From Arcobacter caeni (GTDB lineage Bacteria > Campylobacterota > Campylobacteria > Campylobacterales > Arcobacteraceae), in NCBI RefSeq assembly GCF_003063245.1, contig NZ_MUXE01000005.1:62001-126000 (forward strand): a DNA stretch of 64,000 nt, read 5' to 3'. Both the position numbers and the translations under genes were made by a program. Shown here piece after piece: positions 55,684 through 64,000 of the stretch. Each line of letters begins with the position of its first letter. The first letter of the stretch is position 1. The notes under the pieces were generated by a model. It saw only the letters and a program-made list of their open reading frames with translations, was not told where the DNA came from and searched no databases.

Positions 55684-55689
55684 TATAAT
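55684..55689 (+). promoter_or_regulatory. -10 element placing the transcript start at the ATG of the TonB-like gene
   Basis: A perfect TATAAT ends six bases before the ATG at 55696, so the expected first transcribed base falls on or next to that A. No ribosome-binding sequence lies between. This predicts a leaderless mRNA. Confidence 0.55.
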
Positions 55690-55695
55690 CGCGCT

Positions 55696-56457
55696 ATGAA
55701 AATTATTATCCTAGCCTTTATTATTTCAATATCTTTGCATTTTTTTCTATTTAAGAAATATAATACTGATGAATTTAAAAAAAACCATCAAATTAAAGAA
55801 GAAGTTGTAAAAAAATCTGATGTAAAGTTTGTAAAACTAAAAAAAGAAGAACCTATTGTAAATAAAATAATAGAAGAAAAAATTGAGCCAATTATTGAGA
55901 AAAAAGCTGAACTTCCAAAAATTAAAAAAGATGTAGTAAAAAAAGAGATTCAGAAAAAAGTTGAAAATAATAAAAAAATAGATTTTGAGAAATCAAAAGA
56001 ATTACAAAAAAAAATAATAAATGAACAAATTGTAAATAATAAACAATCTCTCCAAGATAAAACATTAGAAGATTTTTTATCTCAAAAACAACCTGTAAAT
56101 AAAGAAATTCTAAATGAACTTCAAAAATTATATGGAGAAGAATATGATAAATTTACAAAAGTTCAAAAAGCATATTTAGAAAAAAATTTAAACAATTTTC
56201 AAAGTATTACACAAAGAGTTTTAAATAGATTAGGTTATCCACCACTTGCTGCAAAGCTTAGAATTGGTGGAGTAAATGTTATAGAATTTATGTTTCATCC
56301 AGATGGAAGTATTACAGGTTTAAGAGTAATAGATTCCTCTGGATACGCTGTTTTAGATGATTATTCATTGGAATTAATAGAGATTGCATATAAAGATTAT
56401 CCAAAACCTCAAACTGCAACAAAACTAAGATTCAATGTACAATATAGATTATATTAA
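55696..56457 (+). CDS. TonB-like energy transducer
   Basis: About 253 residues from the ATG at 55696. One N-terminal membrane helix (2-18, IILAFIISISLHFFLF) is followed by a long Lys/Glu/Ile-rich, extended periplasmic span (about 30-130) and a C-terminal TonB-like domain: LNRLGYPPLAAKLRIGGVNV, then FMFHPDGSITGLRVIDSSGYAVLD and FNVQYRLY. This is the TonB/TolA architecture, linking proton-motive force to outer-membrane receptors. No ExbB/ExbD or receptor genes are adjacent. The short spacing to a perfect -10 suggests a leaderless transcript. Confidence 0.82.
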   Translation: MKIIILAFIISISLHFFLFKKYNTDEFKKNHQIKEEVVKKSDVKFVKLKKEEPIVNKIIEEKIEPIIEKKAELPKIKKDVVKKEIQKKVENNKKIDFEKSKELQKKIINEQIVNNKQSLQDKTLEDFLSQKQPVNKEILNELQKLYGEEYDKFTKVQKAYLEKNLNNFQSITQRVLNRLGYPPLAAKLRIGGVNVIEFMFHPDGSITGLRVIDSSGYAVLDDYSLELIEIAYKDYPKPQTATKLRFNVQYRLY

Positions 56458-56465
56458 GGAAAAAA

Positions 56466-57176
56466 ATGTCGACAAATAAAAACTATTTTTATAAACTAAT
56501 AAGTGGAGAAACTTCTTTAGTTGTTGTTTTTTGGTTCTGGTTTATTTTTTTATCATTTTTAATTGAAGTTTTTTTTGAAATGTTTTTTATGCAAACAAAA
56601 TATGCACAAAATAAAGAAAATTATTTAGAATTCTTTTTATATTTTATTATTTTAATTTATTCAATTTTAATATTTTCAGCTATTTTTAGAACAGCTAATA
56701 AATATAAAGGTTCAAGAATTTGGTCATTTTTTTCAAAGGCTTTAGTAAGTATTAATTTATTATTTTCTATAAATTTCTTCATTGAGGTTAGCAAATTTTA
56801 CTTTTTTGAAGATTATGCTTTAGAAAAGGAAATTGAAAGTTTTAAAGATAAACTACCAATTCAAATAGATATGAATAGTACTTTAATCGACATCTATAAA
56901 AAAGATAAAACAATTTATTATAAATACCAACTTCATGAAGTTTTTTTAGATGATAAAAATCTAAAAAATAAATTTAAAAAACAAATTCAAGACTCATTAT
57001 GTGAAGATAGAAGTACTGTTGATTTATTAAAACGAGAATATATTTTGAATTATATGTATGTTGGTAAAAAACAAGAAGAAATAGTTGAAATTAAAACTGA
57101 TAAAAAAGCTTGTGGTGATTCAATTGACGATTTAGAAATCTTAAATAATGTTTTAGAAAAACAAGGGATGATTTAA
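56466..57176 (+). CDS. Membrane protein of unknown function downstream of the TonB-like gene
   Basis: A 236-residue protein with about three transmembrane helices in the first 110 residues (near 19-38, 54-74, 90-108) and a soluble C-terminal part (about 115-236) that is probably periplasmic, with two well-spaced cysteines (near 179 and 219) that could pair. I recognise no family. It starts eight bases after the TonB-like gene and should be cotranscribed. Confidence 0.68.
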   Translation: MSTNKNYFYKLISGETSLVVVFWFWFIFLSFLIEVFFEMFFMQTKYAQNKENYLEFFLYFIILIYSILIFSAIFRTANKYKGSRIWSFFSKALVSINLLFSINFFIEVSKFYFFEDYALEKEIESFKDKLPIQIDMNSTLIDIYKKDKTIYYKYQLHEVFLDDKNLKNKFKKQIQDSLCEDRSTVDLLKREYILNYMYVGKKQEEIVEIKTDKKACGDSIDDLEILNNVLEKQGMI

Positions 57177-57186
57177 CTCCCTTGTT
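57160..57186. terminator. Hairpin between the 56466 gene and rodA
   Basis: AACAAGGG pairs with CCCTTGTT around an 11-base loop that contains the stop of the plus-strand gene; the right arm reaches the rodA stop. The T-run is poor on both sides. Confidence 0.55.
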
Positions 57187-58291
57187 ATAACTTTCTTTCA
57201 TAATTATATAAATTCATATACCTAAATGCTAATAGATTTTCCAAAATAGCAAATGTAACTATAAAATTAATAAATGAACTTCCACCATAAGAGAATAATG
57301 GTAAAGGAAGCCCAACAACAGGAGCAAAACCTATAACCATCAAAATATTTACACTCATATTAAAAAAGATTAAAAGTCCTAAACCTGATGCAAAAACTCT
57401 AATCATATAATCATCTTTAAAATAATAATTCATACTGAGTAAATGAATAATAATTAATGTATATAAAAATATTAATCCAATTGCACCAAGAAATCCATGT
57501 CTTTCAACAAAATATGCAAAAATAAAGTCGCTTGTTGCAATTGGTAAAAATTTCAATTGAGTTTGAGTTGCATCTTCACTTTGTTTTCCTGTTAAGCCAC
57601 CTGAACCAATCGCAATAATAGATTGTTGAACATGATAACTTGGTTCTTCTGAAACAAAATCAGTAATTCTTTTTTTCTGATAATCTTTTATTAAATAAGT
57701 ATAAATAAAAGGTGATGATATTCCTATTACAATAAGTATAGTTGCCCATATTTTCCAATTTATACCAATAATAAATAAAACACCATAACCTACTAAAAGT
57801 AAAATCATTGCCGTTCCTAAATCAGGTTCTTTAGCAATTAATATAAATGGTAATAAAATATATACTGAAAAATAAAGAAAATCAGATAAACCATAACCAC
57901 CTTTTGGTGGTGGTTTGTGATAAATTAAATATCCAAGCATCAAAATGAATACAGGCTTTATTAATTCTGAGGGCTGAATCGTTGTATTTAAAAAAGGTAT
58001 AGGCAACCATCTTGTAGCACCTAATTTTGAAATACCTAAAAATTCGACAGCAATCAATAATATAATACCCAACCAATATAAAGTTGGTATAACTCTGATT
58101 TTTCTTCTAATAGGTAAAATAAAAACTATAAGAAATATAAAAATAGAAATTACATAATATACTAGTTGTTTATTAGCTAATCTTTCGTTTGTTTCACCAA
58201 TTAAATGGTATGATATAAATATCAAAGGTAAAATAAATATTATTAACAAATAATCAAAATGGGAAATAATTCTTTTATCAAATAAACGCAT
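57185..58291 (-). CDS. rodA: Peptidoglycan polymerase RodA
   Basis: A 368-residue SEDS-family glycosyltransferase that polymerises lipid II for side-wall growth, with a class B PBP as partner. About ten transmembrane helices; the family motifs include KLGATRWLPI, IQPSELIKPVFILML, AKEPDLGTAMILLLVG, and the C-terminal GGSSFINFIVTFAILENLLAFR. Length and the KEPDLG motif favour RodA over FtsW. Its start codon lies only 1-19 bases from the start of the divergent rluA-like gene. Confidence 0.93.
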   Translation of the reverse strand: MRLFDKRIISHFDYLLIIFILPLIFISYHLIGETNERLANKQLVYYVISIFIFLIVFILPIRRKIRVIPTLYWLGIILLIAVEFLGISKLGATRWLPIPFLNTTIQPSELIKPVFILMLGYLIYHKPPPKGGYGLSDFLYFSVYILLPFILIAKEPDLGTAMILLLVGYGVLFIIGINWKIWATILIVIGISSPFIYTYLIKDYQKKRITDFVSEEPSYHVQQSIIAIGSGGLTGKQSEDATQTQLKFLPIATSDFIFAYFVERHGFLGAIGLIFLYTLIIIHLLSMNYYFKDDYMIRVFASGLGLLIFFNMSVNILMVIGFAPVVGLPLPLFSYGGSSFINFIVTFAILENLLAFRYMNLYNYERKL

Positions 58292-58310
58292 AGTGAAAGA
58301 GTATCTAAAT

Positions 58311-59297
58311 ATGGATAAAAATTTTATTGTTTTTGAAACAAATAGATTAGATAAATTTCTAGCATCACAAATTGATGCTTCAAGAAATCAAATAGAACAA
58401 TTAATTAAAAAAGAGTATGTAAAAGTAGATGGAAAAGTAGTAAGTAAAACTGGTCTTAAATTAAAAGAAAATCAAAATATCGAAGTTCATTTCCCAGAAG
58501 CTGAACTAAATCCTAAAAAAGATGAAAATTTTGTAAAAGAGTCTTTAAAAGATAAAAATGTACAGATTATTTATGAAGATAATGATATTTTAGTTATAAA
58601 TAAACCTTATAATTTAACAGTTCATGATGCACCAAGTGTAAAAGATGCAACTTTAGTCGATTGGTTAAAACTAAATAATATCTCATTATCAACTCTAAGT
58701 GGTGAAGAAAGACACGGAATTGTTCATAGATTAGACAAAGGAACAAGTGGTGTTATGGTTGTTGCAAAAACAAATCAAGCCCATGTTGGATTATCAAAAC
58801 AATTAGAAGATAAAACTATGGGAAGATATTATTTAGCAATAATTGATATGCCATTAAAAGATAATATTATTATTGATAAACCAATAGCTAGAAATTCAAA
58901 TAATAGATTAAAAATGTCAATTGAAGAAAATGGAAGATTTGCAAAATCTGCATTTAATAAAATTTCATTAAATGATAAAGAAAATTTTGAATTAATTGCT
59001 GCAAAATTATTTACCGGAAGAACTCATCAAATTAGAGTTCACTTAAGTTCGATAAATAGGCATATATTAGGTGATAATTTATATGGTTTTAAGGGCGAAT
59101 TAAATAAAATAAATAGATTTTATTTGCATGCTTATTATCTTTATTTAACTCATCCTATGACAAATAAGCAAATGAGTTTCAAAGCAAATTTACCAAATGA
59201 TATGGATGAATTCCTAAATATTAATTTTCAAAAGGAGAATATAAATGACAAACTTAATGAAAACGACATCGTTAGCAACTTTAATACTTTTATTTAG
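58311..59297 (+). CDS. RluA-family 23S rRNA pseudouridine synthase
   Basis: About 328 residues from the ATG at 58311 (a GTG at 58293 in the same frame would add six). An N-terminal S4 RNA-binding domain (about 8-65, RLDKFLASQIDASRNQIEQL) precedes the catalytic domain with HRLDKGTSGVMVVAKT, whose Asp is the nucleophile. RluC and RluD are the closest types. The last 53 bases overlap the start of the flpA-like gene, with its ribosome site inside this coding sequence. Confidence 0.88.
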   Translation: MDKNFIVFETNRLDKFLASQIDASRNQIEQLIKKEYVKVDGKVVSKTGLKLKENQNIEVHFPEAELNPKKDENFVKESLKDKNVQIIYEDNDILVINKPYNLTVHDAPSVKDATLVDWLKLNNISLSTLSGEERHGIVHRLDKGTSGVMVVAKTNQAHVGLSKQLEDKTMGRYYLAIIDMPLKDNIIIDKPIARNSNNRLKMSIEENGRFAKSAFNKISLNDKENFELIAAKLFTGRTHQIRVHLSSINRHILGDNLYGFKGELNKINRFYLHAYYLYLTHPMTNKQMSFKANLPNDMDEFLNINFQKENINDKLNENDIVSNFNTFI

Positions 59298-60285
59298 TGG
59301 TTGTACAAATATCATTGATAACTTCAATGCTCCAACAAAACCAAGAGTAGATAATTCTATTGAAGTAGTAAATTATGATTCTATAAAATCTATTCCCGAT
59401 ATGGCAAATATTGGATTTGAATGGGAAAAAGTAAATGACTCAAGAGTTATTGGTTACAATTTTTATAGAACAGAATTAGATAAAGGTTCAAATGAGTTAA
59501 AACTTGTAAAAACGATGGATAATAAATATGCAACTCATTATGTGGATAAAGGACTAGAGCCAAAAACTAGATATGCTTATCAAATATCTTCAATAACAGC
59601 CGATGGTATTGAATCAAAAACAACTGATGCATATATTGTTCAAACTCTTCCTAGAATTGTCCCTGTTGAATTTATACAAGCAATCTCAAATTTACCGAAA
59701 AGTGTAAAATTAATTTGGAGACCACATACAGATACAAGAGTTGGTTATTATAGAATTGAAAAATATAATACTCTTTTAAATGAATGGATACTTTTAAAAA
59801 CAATTAAAGAAAGACTTCAAGTTGAATATTTAGATACTGGATTAGATGACAATACTAGCTATAAATATAGAATTAAAGCATTTAGTTTTGATGATGTAGA
59901 AGCAGCTCCTAGTAAAGTTGTTATAGGAAAAACAAAACCTTTACCAGCTAATGTTAGTAATATTCAAACAACAAATAATCAAGCTAAAAGAATTACAATA
60001 AGTTGGAATGCATCTAGTACAAGTGATGTTGTAAAATATGCAATATATAGAAGTTCATTTAGTATGTTAGGTTATTCAAAAATAAAAGAAGTTAATGCTG
60101 ATACTTTACAATATACAGATACTACTGAAGATAGTGGAAAAGCTTATTATTATAAAATTGTAGCAATAGATAAAGATGGTCTTGAAAATTATTCAAACTC
60201 TGTTCAAGGTATGAGTTTTAATTCTATTTCTAATCCAACTTCAAATTTAGCAAAAATTGAACTAAACCAAAATTATTATAACTAA
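59245..60285 (+). CDS. flpA: Fibronectin type III lipoprotein, FlpA homologue
   Basis: A 346-residue lipoprotein. The signal peptide ends in a lipobox (LILLFSGC, Cys20), and three fibronectin type III repeats follow (about 50-137, 140-235, 240-330). In Campylobacter jejuni FlpA is an outer-membrane adhesin that binds host fibronectin. The second repeat here contains WRPHTDTRV at 158-166, close to the fibronectin-binding WRPHPDFRV that I recall for FlpA. AAAAGGAG precedes the ATG. Gene order (rluA-like, flpA, trmB, ftsEX) also matches that locus. Binding of fibronectin by this protein is untested. Confidence 0.85.
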   Translation: MTNLMKTTSLATLILLFSGCTNIIDNFNAPTKPRVDNSIEVVNYDSIKSIPDMANIGFEWEKVNDSRVIGYNFYRTELDKGSNELKLVKTMDNKYATHYVDKGLEPKTRYAYQISSITADGIESKTTDAYIVQTLPRIVPVEFIQAISNLPKSVKLIWRPHTDTRVGYYRIEKYNTLLNEWILLKTIKERLQVEYLDTGLDDNTSYKYRIKAFSFDDVEAAPSKVVIGKTKPLPANVSNIQTTNNQAKRITISWNASSTSDVVKYAIYRSSFSMLGYSKIKEVNADTLQYTDTTEDSGKAYYYKIVAIDKDGLENYSNSVQGMSFNSISNPTSNLAKIELNQNYYN

Positions 60286-60293
60286 GAAGATAA

Positions 60294-61487
60294 ATGCCAC
60301 ATATAGTATTTGAAAAAAAAGAATTAATAACTATTCCATCACAAAAAGATGGAGTAGATTTTAAGTTTATTGCAAAATCTTACAATTTTACACAAAAAAT
60401 TAGAAAAATTGAATATAGAATTGCTTTAGAAAATGAAAGTAAAGAGTTTTTATTATCACTTAAACCAAAAAATGATGATTTTATGATTAAAGCCGATAAA
60501 GTCACAAGATTATCTCCTGTTACCTTAGTAAAAAATGCATTAAATGCCTATGTAAATTTAAATAATGCAAAAGTATTATTCTCAAATACACATAACCTAA
60601 AAGTAAAAGAAGAAGCAAAAAATGAATATCTAAAAGATATTAACTATTTTGTTGATGATTTTACTACAGATAAAGAAATTCAAATAGAGATTGGTTTTGG
60701 AAGTGGAAGACATCTTTTACATCAAGCAAAAACAAATCCAAATATACAGTTTATTGGTCTTGAAATTCATTATCCATCAATTGAACAATTATTAAAACAA
60801 CTTGAACTTCAAAATATTACAAATGTTTTAGTTGTAAATTATGATGCAAGACTTTTTATGGAGTTTATTGAATCAAATAAAGTTGGGAAAATATTTGTGC
60901 ATTTCCCTGTTCCTTGGGACAAAAAACCACATAGAAGAATCTACTCAAATGAGTTTGTAAATGAAGCTTTAAGAGTTTTAAAAGTTTCTGGAACATTAGA
61001 ATTACGAACAGATAGTAGAAAATATTTTGATTTTTGTACGGAAGTTCTTACAAATCTGCCTAAAGGAAAAATTACTATTGATATAAATAAAGATTTAGCA
61101 GTATCAAGTAAATATGAAGATAGATGGAAAAAACAAGGTAAGAATATTTATGATGTAGTTTTAGAAGCACAAAATATCGATGAAAGTATCAATTTAAATT
61201 TTGATTTTTCTTTTGATTTTAAAATTGATTTTAATAAAACTTTAACAATGATTCCAACAAAATCACTAATTGAAAAAGATTATTTTATTCATATTGAAGA
61301 GCTTTACATAGTTGAAAACTCTCAAAATTCGGGACTTATAAAATTAACAATGGGAAATTTTGACAGACCTGTAACAAAATATCTTTATGTAAATGAGGGA
61401 AATATTTCTTATTATCAAGGAAATCCTCTTCCTACAAGTTCAAATATAAATGCCCATGAAAAGTTAAAAGAGATTTTAAGTAGATGA
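60294..61487 (+). CDS. trmB: tRNA (guanine-N7-)-methyltransferase, long form
   Basis: A 397-residue TrmB that makes m7G46 in tRNA using SAM. The SAM site is IEIGFGSGRHLLHQA, the catalytic and substrate region VHFPVPWDKKPHRRI, then LRVLKVSGTLELRTDSRKYF. About 120 N-terminal and 100 C-terminal residues extend beyond the ~220-residue core, as in other Campylobacterota. It overlaps ftsE by four bases. Confidence 0.92.
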   Translation: MPHIVFEKKELITIPSQKDGVDFKFIAKSYNFTQKIRKIEYRIALENESKEFLLSLKPKNDDFMIKADKVTRLSPVTLVKNALNAYVNLNNAKVLFSNTHNLKVKEEAKNEYLKDINYFVDDFTTDKEIQIEIGFGSGRHLLHQAKTNPNIQFIGLEIHYPSIEQLLKQLELQNITNVLVVNYDARLFMEFIESNKVGKIFVHFPVPWDKKPHRRIYSNEFVNEALRVLKVSGTLELRTDSRKYFDFCTEVLTNLPKGKITIDINKDLAVSSKYEDRWKKQGKNIYDVVLEAQNIDESINLNFDFSFDFKIDFNKTLTMIPTKSLIEKDYFIHIEELYIVENSQNSGLIKLTMGNFDRPVTKYLYVNEGNISYYQGNPLPTSSNINAHEKLKEILSR

Positions 61488-62146
61488 TAGAAGCTAAGAA
61501 TATTTATCTTTCATATGATGATAATAAATATGTCATAAAAAAAGGGAATTTTTCTATAAAACCAAAGGAATTTATTTTTATAGGTGGAAATTCTGGAAGT
61601 GGTAAATCAACACTTTTAAAATCATTTTATGGAGATATTCCTTTAAAACACGGAAGTCTTAAAATAGATAACCAAGAAGTTTTTGGTATAAGAGGAAAAA
61701 GATTAAGAATTTTAAGAAAAGATATTGGTATTATTTTTCAAGATTATAAACTAATAAATGAATATACTATTGAAGAAAATATTATGATTCCTCTTAAAAT
61801 AAATGGCTATTCTGATGAAATATCAAAAGATCAAGCTAACAAACTTTTAGCTCATGTAAGACTTGCTCACAGAGCTGGTTATTATCCAAATGAACTAAGT
61901 GGTGGAGAACAACAAAGAGTTGCCGTTGCAAGAGCATTAGCCCATAATCCAAAAATAATAATAGCTGATGAACCAACAGGAAATCTTGATGATTTTTCAG
62001 CTGAAGTTGTATGGAATTTGTTAAAAGGTGCAAATGAGCAGTTGGGAATTACTATTGTTGTAGTAACTCATAGAGTTCCTAAAAATCTCGGAATTAAGTT
62101 TAGACAATTATCTATTGAGGATGGAATTATTTATGAAGTTTCTTAA
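61484..62146 (+). CDS. ftsE: FtsE-like division ABC ATPase
   Basis: A 220-residue ABC ATPase with Walker A GGNSGSGKST (about 34-43), Q-loop IIFQDYKLI, signature LSGGEQQR, Walker B IIIADEPTGNLD and the H-loop VVTHR. With FtsX it forms the type VII ABC machine that drives EnvC-activated amidases at the division septum. Placement directly before FtsX and an EnvC-like gene supports this over LolD/MacB. Confidence 0.9.
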   Translation: MIEAKNIYLSYDDNKYVIKKGNFSIKPKEFIFIGGNSGSGKSTLLKSFYGDIPLKHGSLKIDNQEVFGIRGKRLRILRKDIGIIFQDYKLINEYTIEENIMIPLKINGYSDEISKDQANKLLAHVRLAHRAGYYPNELSGGEQQRVAVARALAHNPKIIIADEPTGNLDDFSAEVVWNLLKGANEQLGITIVVVTHRVPKNLGIKFRQLSIEDGIIYEVS

Positions 62147-62951
62147 GAATGTATTTGCTTTTTTAATTCCTTTACTTTCTATGTTAATTACTTTTTCTAT
62201 GTTTTTATTGATAAACAATGTGGTTGATAATTACAAATCAAAAATATCAAGAGACTATTCTATTATTATAGTTACAATTAATCCTTTAGAGAAAAATGCC
62301 ATTAAAGAATTAGCTGGTATAAAAGTAGAAAAAATACAAAACCTACCAAATGATAAAATTATTTCGAGCATACAATCTACTTTATCAGAAACTTCAATTG
62401 ACTTATTAAAACAAAGACTTCCAAATTTTTATCAAATTTATTTAGAAATATTTCCAACTAGCAGTGAACTTGAAGATATAAAACAGACTTTATTACAAAA
62501 TAAAAATGTAAAAAAAGTTGAAGTTTTTTATAAAAATCATAATCAAATATATTTATTATTACTTTTATTAAATAGTGTTTCTTTTATTCTATTTTTTATT
62601 ATTACTATTTTTGCAATAATTATTATTGCAAAACAAATAAAACTTTGGTTCCATGAACATAGTGTGAAAATATCCATTTTAAGGCTTCATGGAGCTTCTA
62701 TTTTATATAGTGCTTCATCAATATTAAATTATGCTTTGATTAGCTCTTTATTGTCATTTTTGATTTCTGCTGGATTTTTATATTATGTTTCTCATAATAT
62801 GACAGTTTTATTTCCACTAGAATTACATGAAATTGTTGATATTGATATAAATATATTTGTTGAACTTATGAAAATATTCTTATTATCATTTTGTATCTCT
62901 ATATTTACAATATTTGGAGTATTATTAAAATACAAGATAAATAATGATTAA
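62133..62951 (+). CDS. ftsX: FtsX-like division membrane protein
   Basis: About 272 residues from the ATG at 62133; an earlier in-frame ATG at 62115 lies further inside ftsE. Four transmembrane helices: one near 5-27, then, after an extracytoplasmic loop of about 110 residues, near 145-170, 205-225 and 245-268. This is the FtsX layout, in which the loop recruits EnvC. The predicted ATPase partner, FtsE, is directly upstream (14-base overlap). Confidence 0.85.
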   Translation: MKFLKNVFAFLIPLLSMLITFSMFLLINNVVDNYKSKISRDYSIIIVTINPLEKNAIKELAGIKVEKIQNLPNDKIISSIQSTLSETSIDLLKQRLPNFYQIYLEIFPTSSELEDIKQTLLQNKNVKKVEVFYKNHNQIYLLLLLLNSVSFILFFIITIFAIIIIAKQIKLWFHEHSVKISILRLHGASILYSASSILNYALISSLLSFLISAGFLYYVSHNMTVLFPLELHEIVDIDINIFVELMKIFLLSFCISIFTIFGVLLKYKINND

Positions 62952-64000
62952 ACTATTTCTTTTATTGATAATATTATCATTAAATACTATTTTTGCCGCA
63001 TCTAATATCGACAAAAAAATACAAACTAATACTGAAAAACTTAATTCAAGCGATGATAAAAAAGAGAATGCAAGTCTAAAAATAAAAGAATTAGCAGAAA
63101 AAATTGAAAGTCAAAACTCGAATATTACAACTCTTGAAAAAGATATAAATCAAATAAATTCAGATATTACAGAGCATCAAAAACTTTTAGAAGATGCAAA
63201 ATATAAATTAAGTGATTTAAACTCTAAATCTACTGAATTAATTAGAGAAAAAACCAGCCATGAAGAACAAATTGTTGATACAATAATTGAAGAATTTTCT
63301 ATTTCAATTGCTCTAAAACTGGCATCAGAAGATACATTACAAGAGTTAATTGATAATGAAATTTATACTTTATTATCACAATATTCAAAAGAAAAAGTTT
63401 CAAAATTAAACACAAATTATAGTGCATTATCTACAAATACAAAAAATAATCAGAAAGATATAGAAAAAATAGCTTCTTATATTGAAGATAGACAAAAAAC
63501 AAAAAACAAATTAACAATTTTAAAGGAAAAACATTCAAGTTCACTTATCAGTTTAGAAGAACAACATAAATCTTATCAAGAAGAGTTAAATAAAGTTGCA
63601 AAAGAACAAGAATCATTAAAAAATCTTCTTTCTGAATTAAATATTTTAAAAGAAGAAGAGACAAAAAAAGCTCAAGCTAGAGCTGAAAATGAAGCAGAAG
63701 ATAAAAGAAGAAAACTACAAGAACTTTTAGCACAAAAAAAAGCTACTAATCAAAAAGTTACAGAAGAAGAATCATCTTCTGCACCTTTAGATGATGATGT
63801 AGTTCAAACAGCTGATGTTAGAAATCAAAGATACGCAAAAAATCTAAATCTTGATGTTAAAAAAATAGGTTCTTCAACTGATGGTATTCAAATAATAAAA
63901 TATAAAGGTGAAAAAACTATTGCTCCTTTAAAATCATTTAAAGTAGTAAAAAACTTCGGAACTTACTATGATCCTGTTTATAAAATAAAATTATTTAATG
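62944..64000 (+). CDS. EnvC-like murein hydrolase activator, N-terminal part (cut by window edge)
   Basis: The ATG at 62944 overlaps the ftsX stop by eight bases, and 352 codons are visible before the window ends. A signal peptide (1-19, LFLLLIILSLNTIFA) is followed by two long coiled-coil stretches (about 25-105 and 160-265, rich in Lys, Glu, Gln and Leu) separated by a helical segment, then a linker leading to a start of a LytM-like domain (IKYKGEKTIAPLKSFKVVKNFGTYYDP). This is the EnvC plan; the LytM domain and its active-site state lie outside the window. It completes the FtsE-FtsX-EnvC set. Confidence 0.87.
   Translation, partial: MIKLFLLLIILSLNTIFAASNIDKKIQTNTEKLNSSDDKKENASLKIKELAEKIESQNSNITTLEKDINQINSDITEHQKLLEDAKYKLSDLNSKSTELIREKTSHEEQIVDTIIEEFSISIALKLASEDTLQELIDNEIYTLLSQYSKEKVSKLNTNYSALSTNTKNNQKDIEKIASYIEDRQKTKNKLTILKEKHSSSLISLEEQHKSYQEELNKVAKEQESLKNLLSELNILKEEETKKAQARAENEAEDKRRKLQELLAQKKATNQKVTEEESSSAPLDDDVVQTADVRNQRYAKNLNLDVKKIGSSTDGIQIIKYKGEKTIAPLKSFKVVKNFGTYYDPVYKIKLFN

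Overview
The window is a gene-dense, very AT-rich bacterial chromosome segment (roughly a quarter G+C by eye), and it reads as a member of the Campylobacterota, most likely the Arcobacter/Aliarcobacter group. The main pointers are a BioV-type pimeloyl-ACP esterase inside an aroB-mscS-mtaB-ftsH-like-bioV-mogA operon, sensor kinases with the AHQWRQPL H-box style common in this phylum, a long TrmB, and the block rodA / rluA-flpA-trmB-ftsE-ftsX-envC-like, which matches the gene order I recall for the Campylobacter jejuni FlpA region. TTG and GTG starts are frequent. I see no rRNA, tRNA, CRISPR array, insertion sequence or prophage. No gene-free stretch exceeds 300 bases; the longest gaps are 47172-47430 and 39671-39884.

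Layout. 1-2889 (minus) is the 5' part of a very large DUF4011-type superfamily 1 helicase cut by the window edge, the best defence-like candidate here. 3001-9560 (minus) is a tightly packed metabolic operon ending in mogA. 9716-11011 is a DEAD-box RNA helicase, converging on hemH and an SRPBCC gene. 12510-16631 (minus) holds a LytTR regulator, a LytS-like kinase, a pentapeptide-repeat membrane protein and a VapBC-type toxin-antitoxin pair. 16669-20382 (minus) is a photolyase operon with a DUF523/DUF1722 protein and a CrtI-like oxidoreductase. Then come an exonuclease, a short flagellin, a glycine-zipper protein and a DUF1104/response regulator/kinase/cytochrome c unit (22476-24849).

25032-27457 pairs an atypical winged-helix regulator with an ABC exporter. 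27524-29822 is ybdD-cstA (peptide/pyruvate uptake). 30000-31175 is argD. 31203-33878 (minus) contains a GH3 enzyme, a PsiE-like protein, an ADP-ribosylglycohydrolase and a J-domain protein. 34625-39670 contains a lactate permease, a large PAS kinase and a periplasmic binding protein. 39885-40898 is a membrane J-domain protein followed by a Panacea-domain protein. guaB and gatA precede the alpha operon (rpmJ-rpsM-rpsK-rpsD-rpoA-rplQ, minus strand). After a HIT protein and a DHH phosphoesterase come leuDB, rpoD with a linked unknown gene, AtpZ/I, ppnP, hemL, a TonB-like gene with a possibly leaderless transcript, rodA, and the rluA-flpA-trmB-ftsEX-envC cell-surface and division block running off the right edge.

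How it fits together. Most genes are housekeeping: shikimate, molybdenum cofactor, biotin, haem (hemH, hemL), leucine, arginine, purine, ribosome and transcription functions, and envelope growth (RodA, FtsEX-EnvC). The accessory-looking parts are the left-edge helicase, the VapBC/pentapeptide/LytSR stretch, the ABC exporter with its atypical regulator, and the several sensor kinases. Function calls rest on motifs read by eye and remembered family knowledge; no database search was run.
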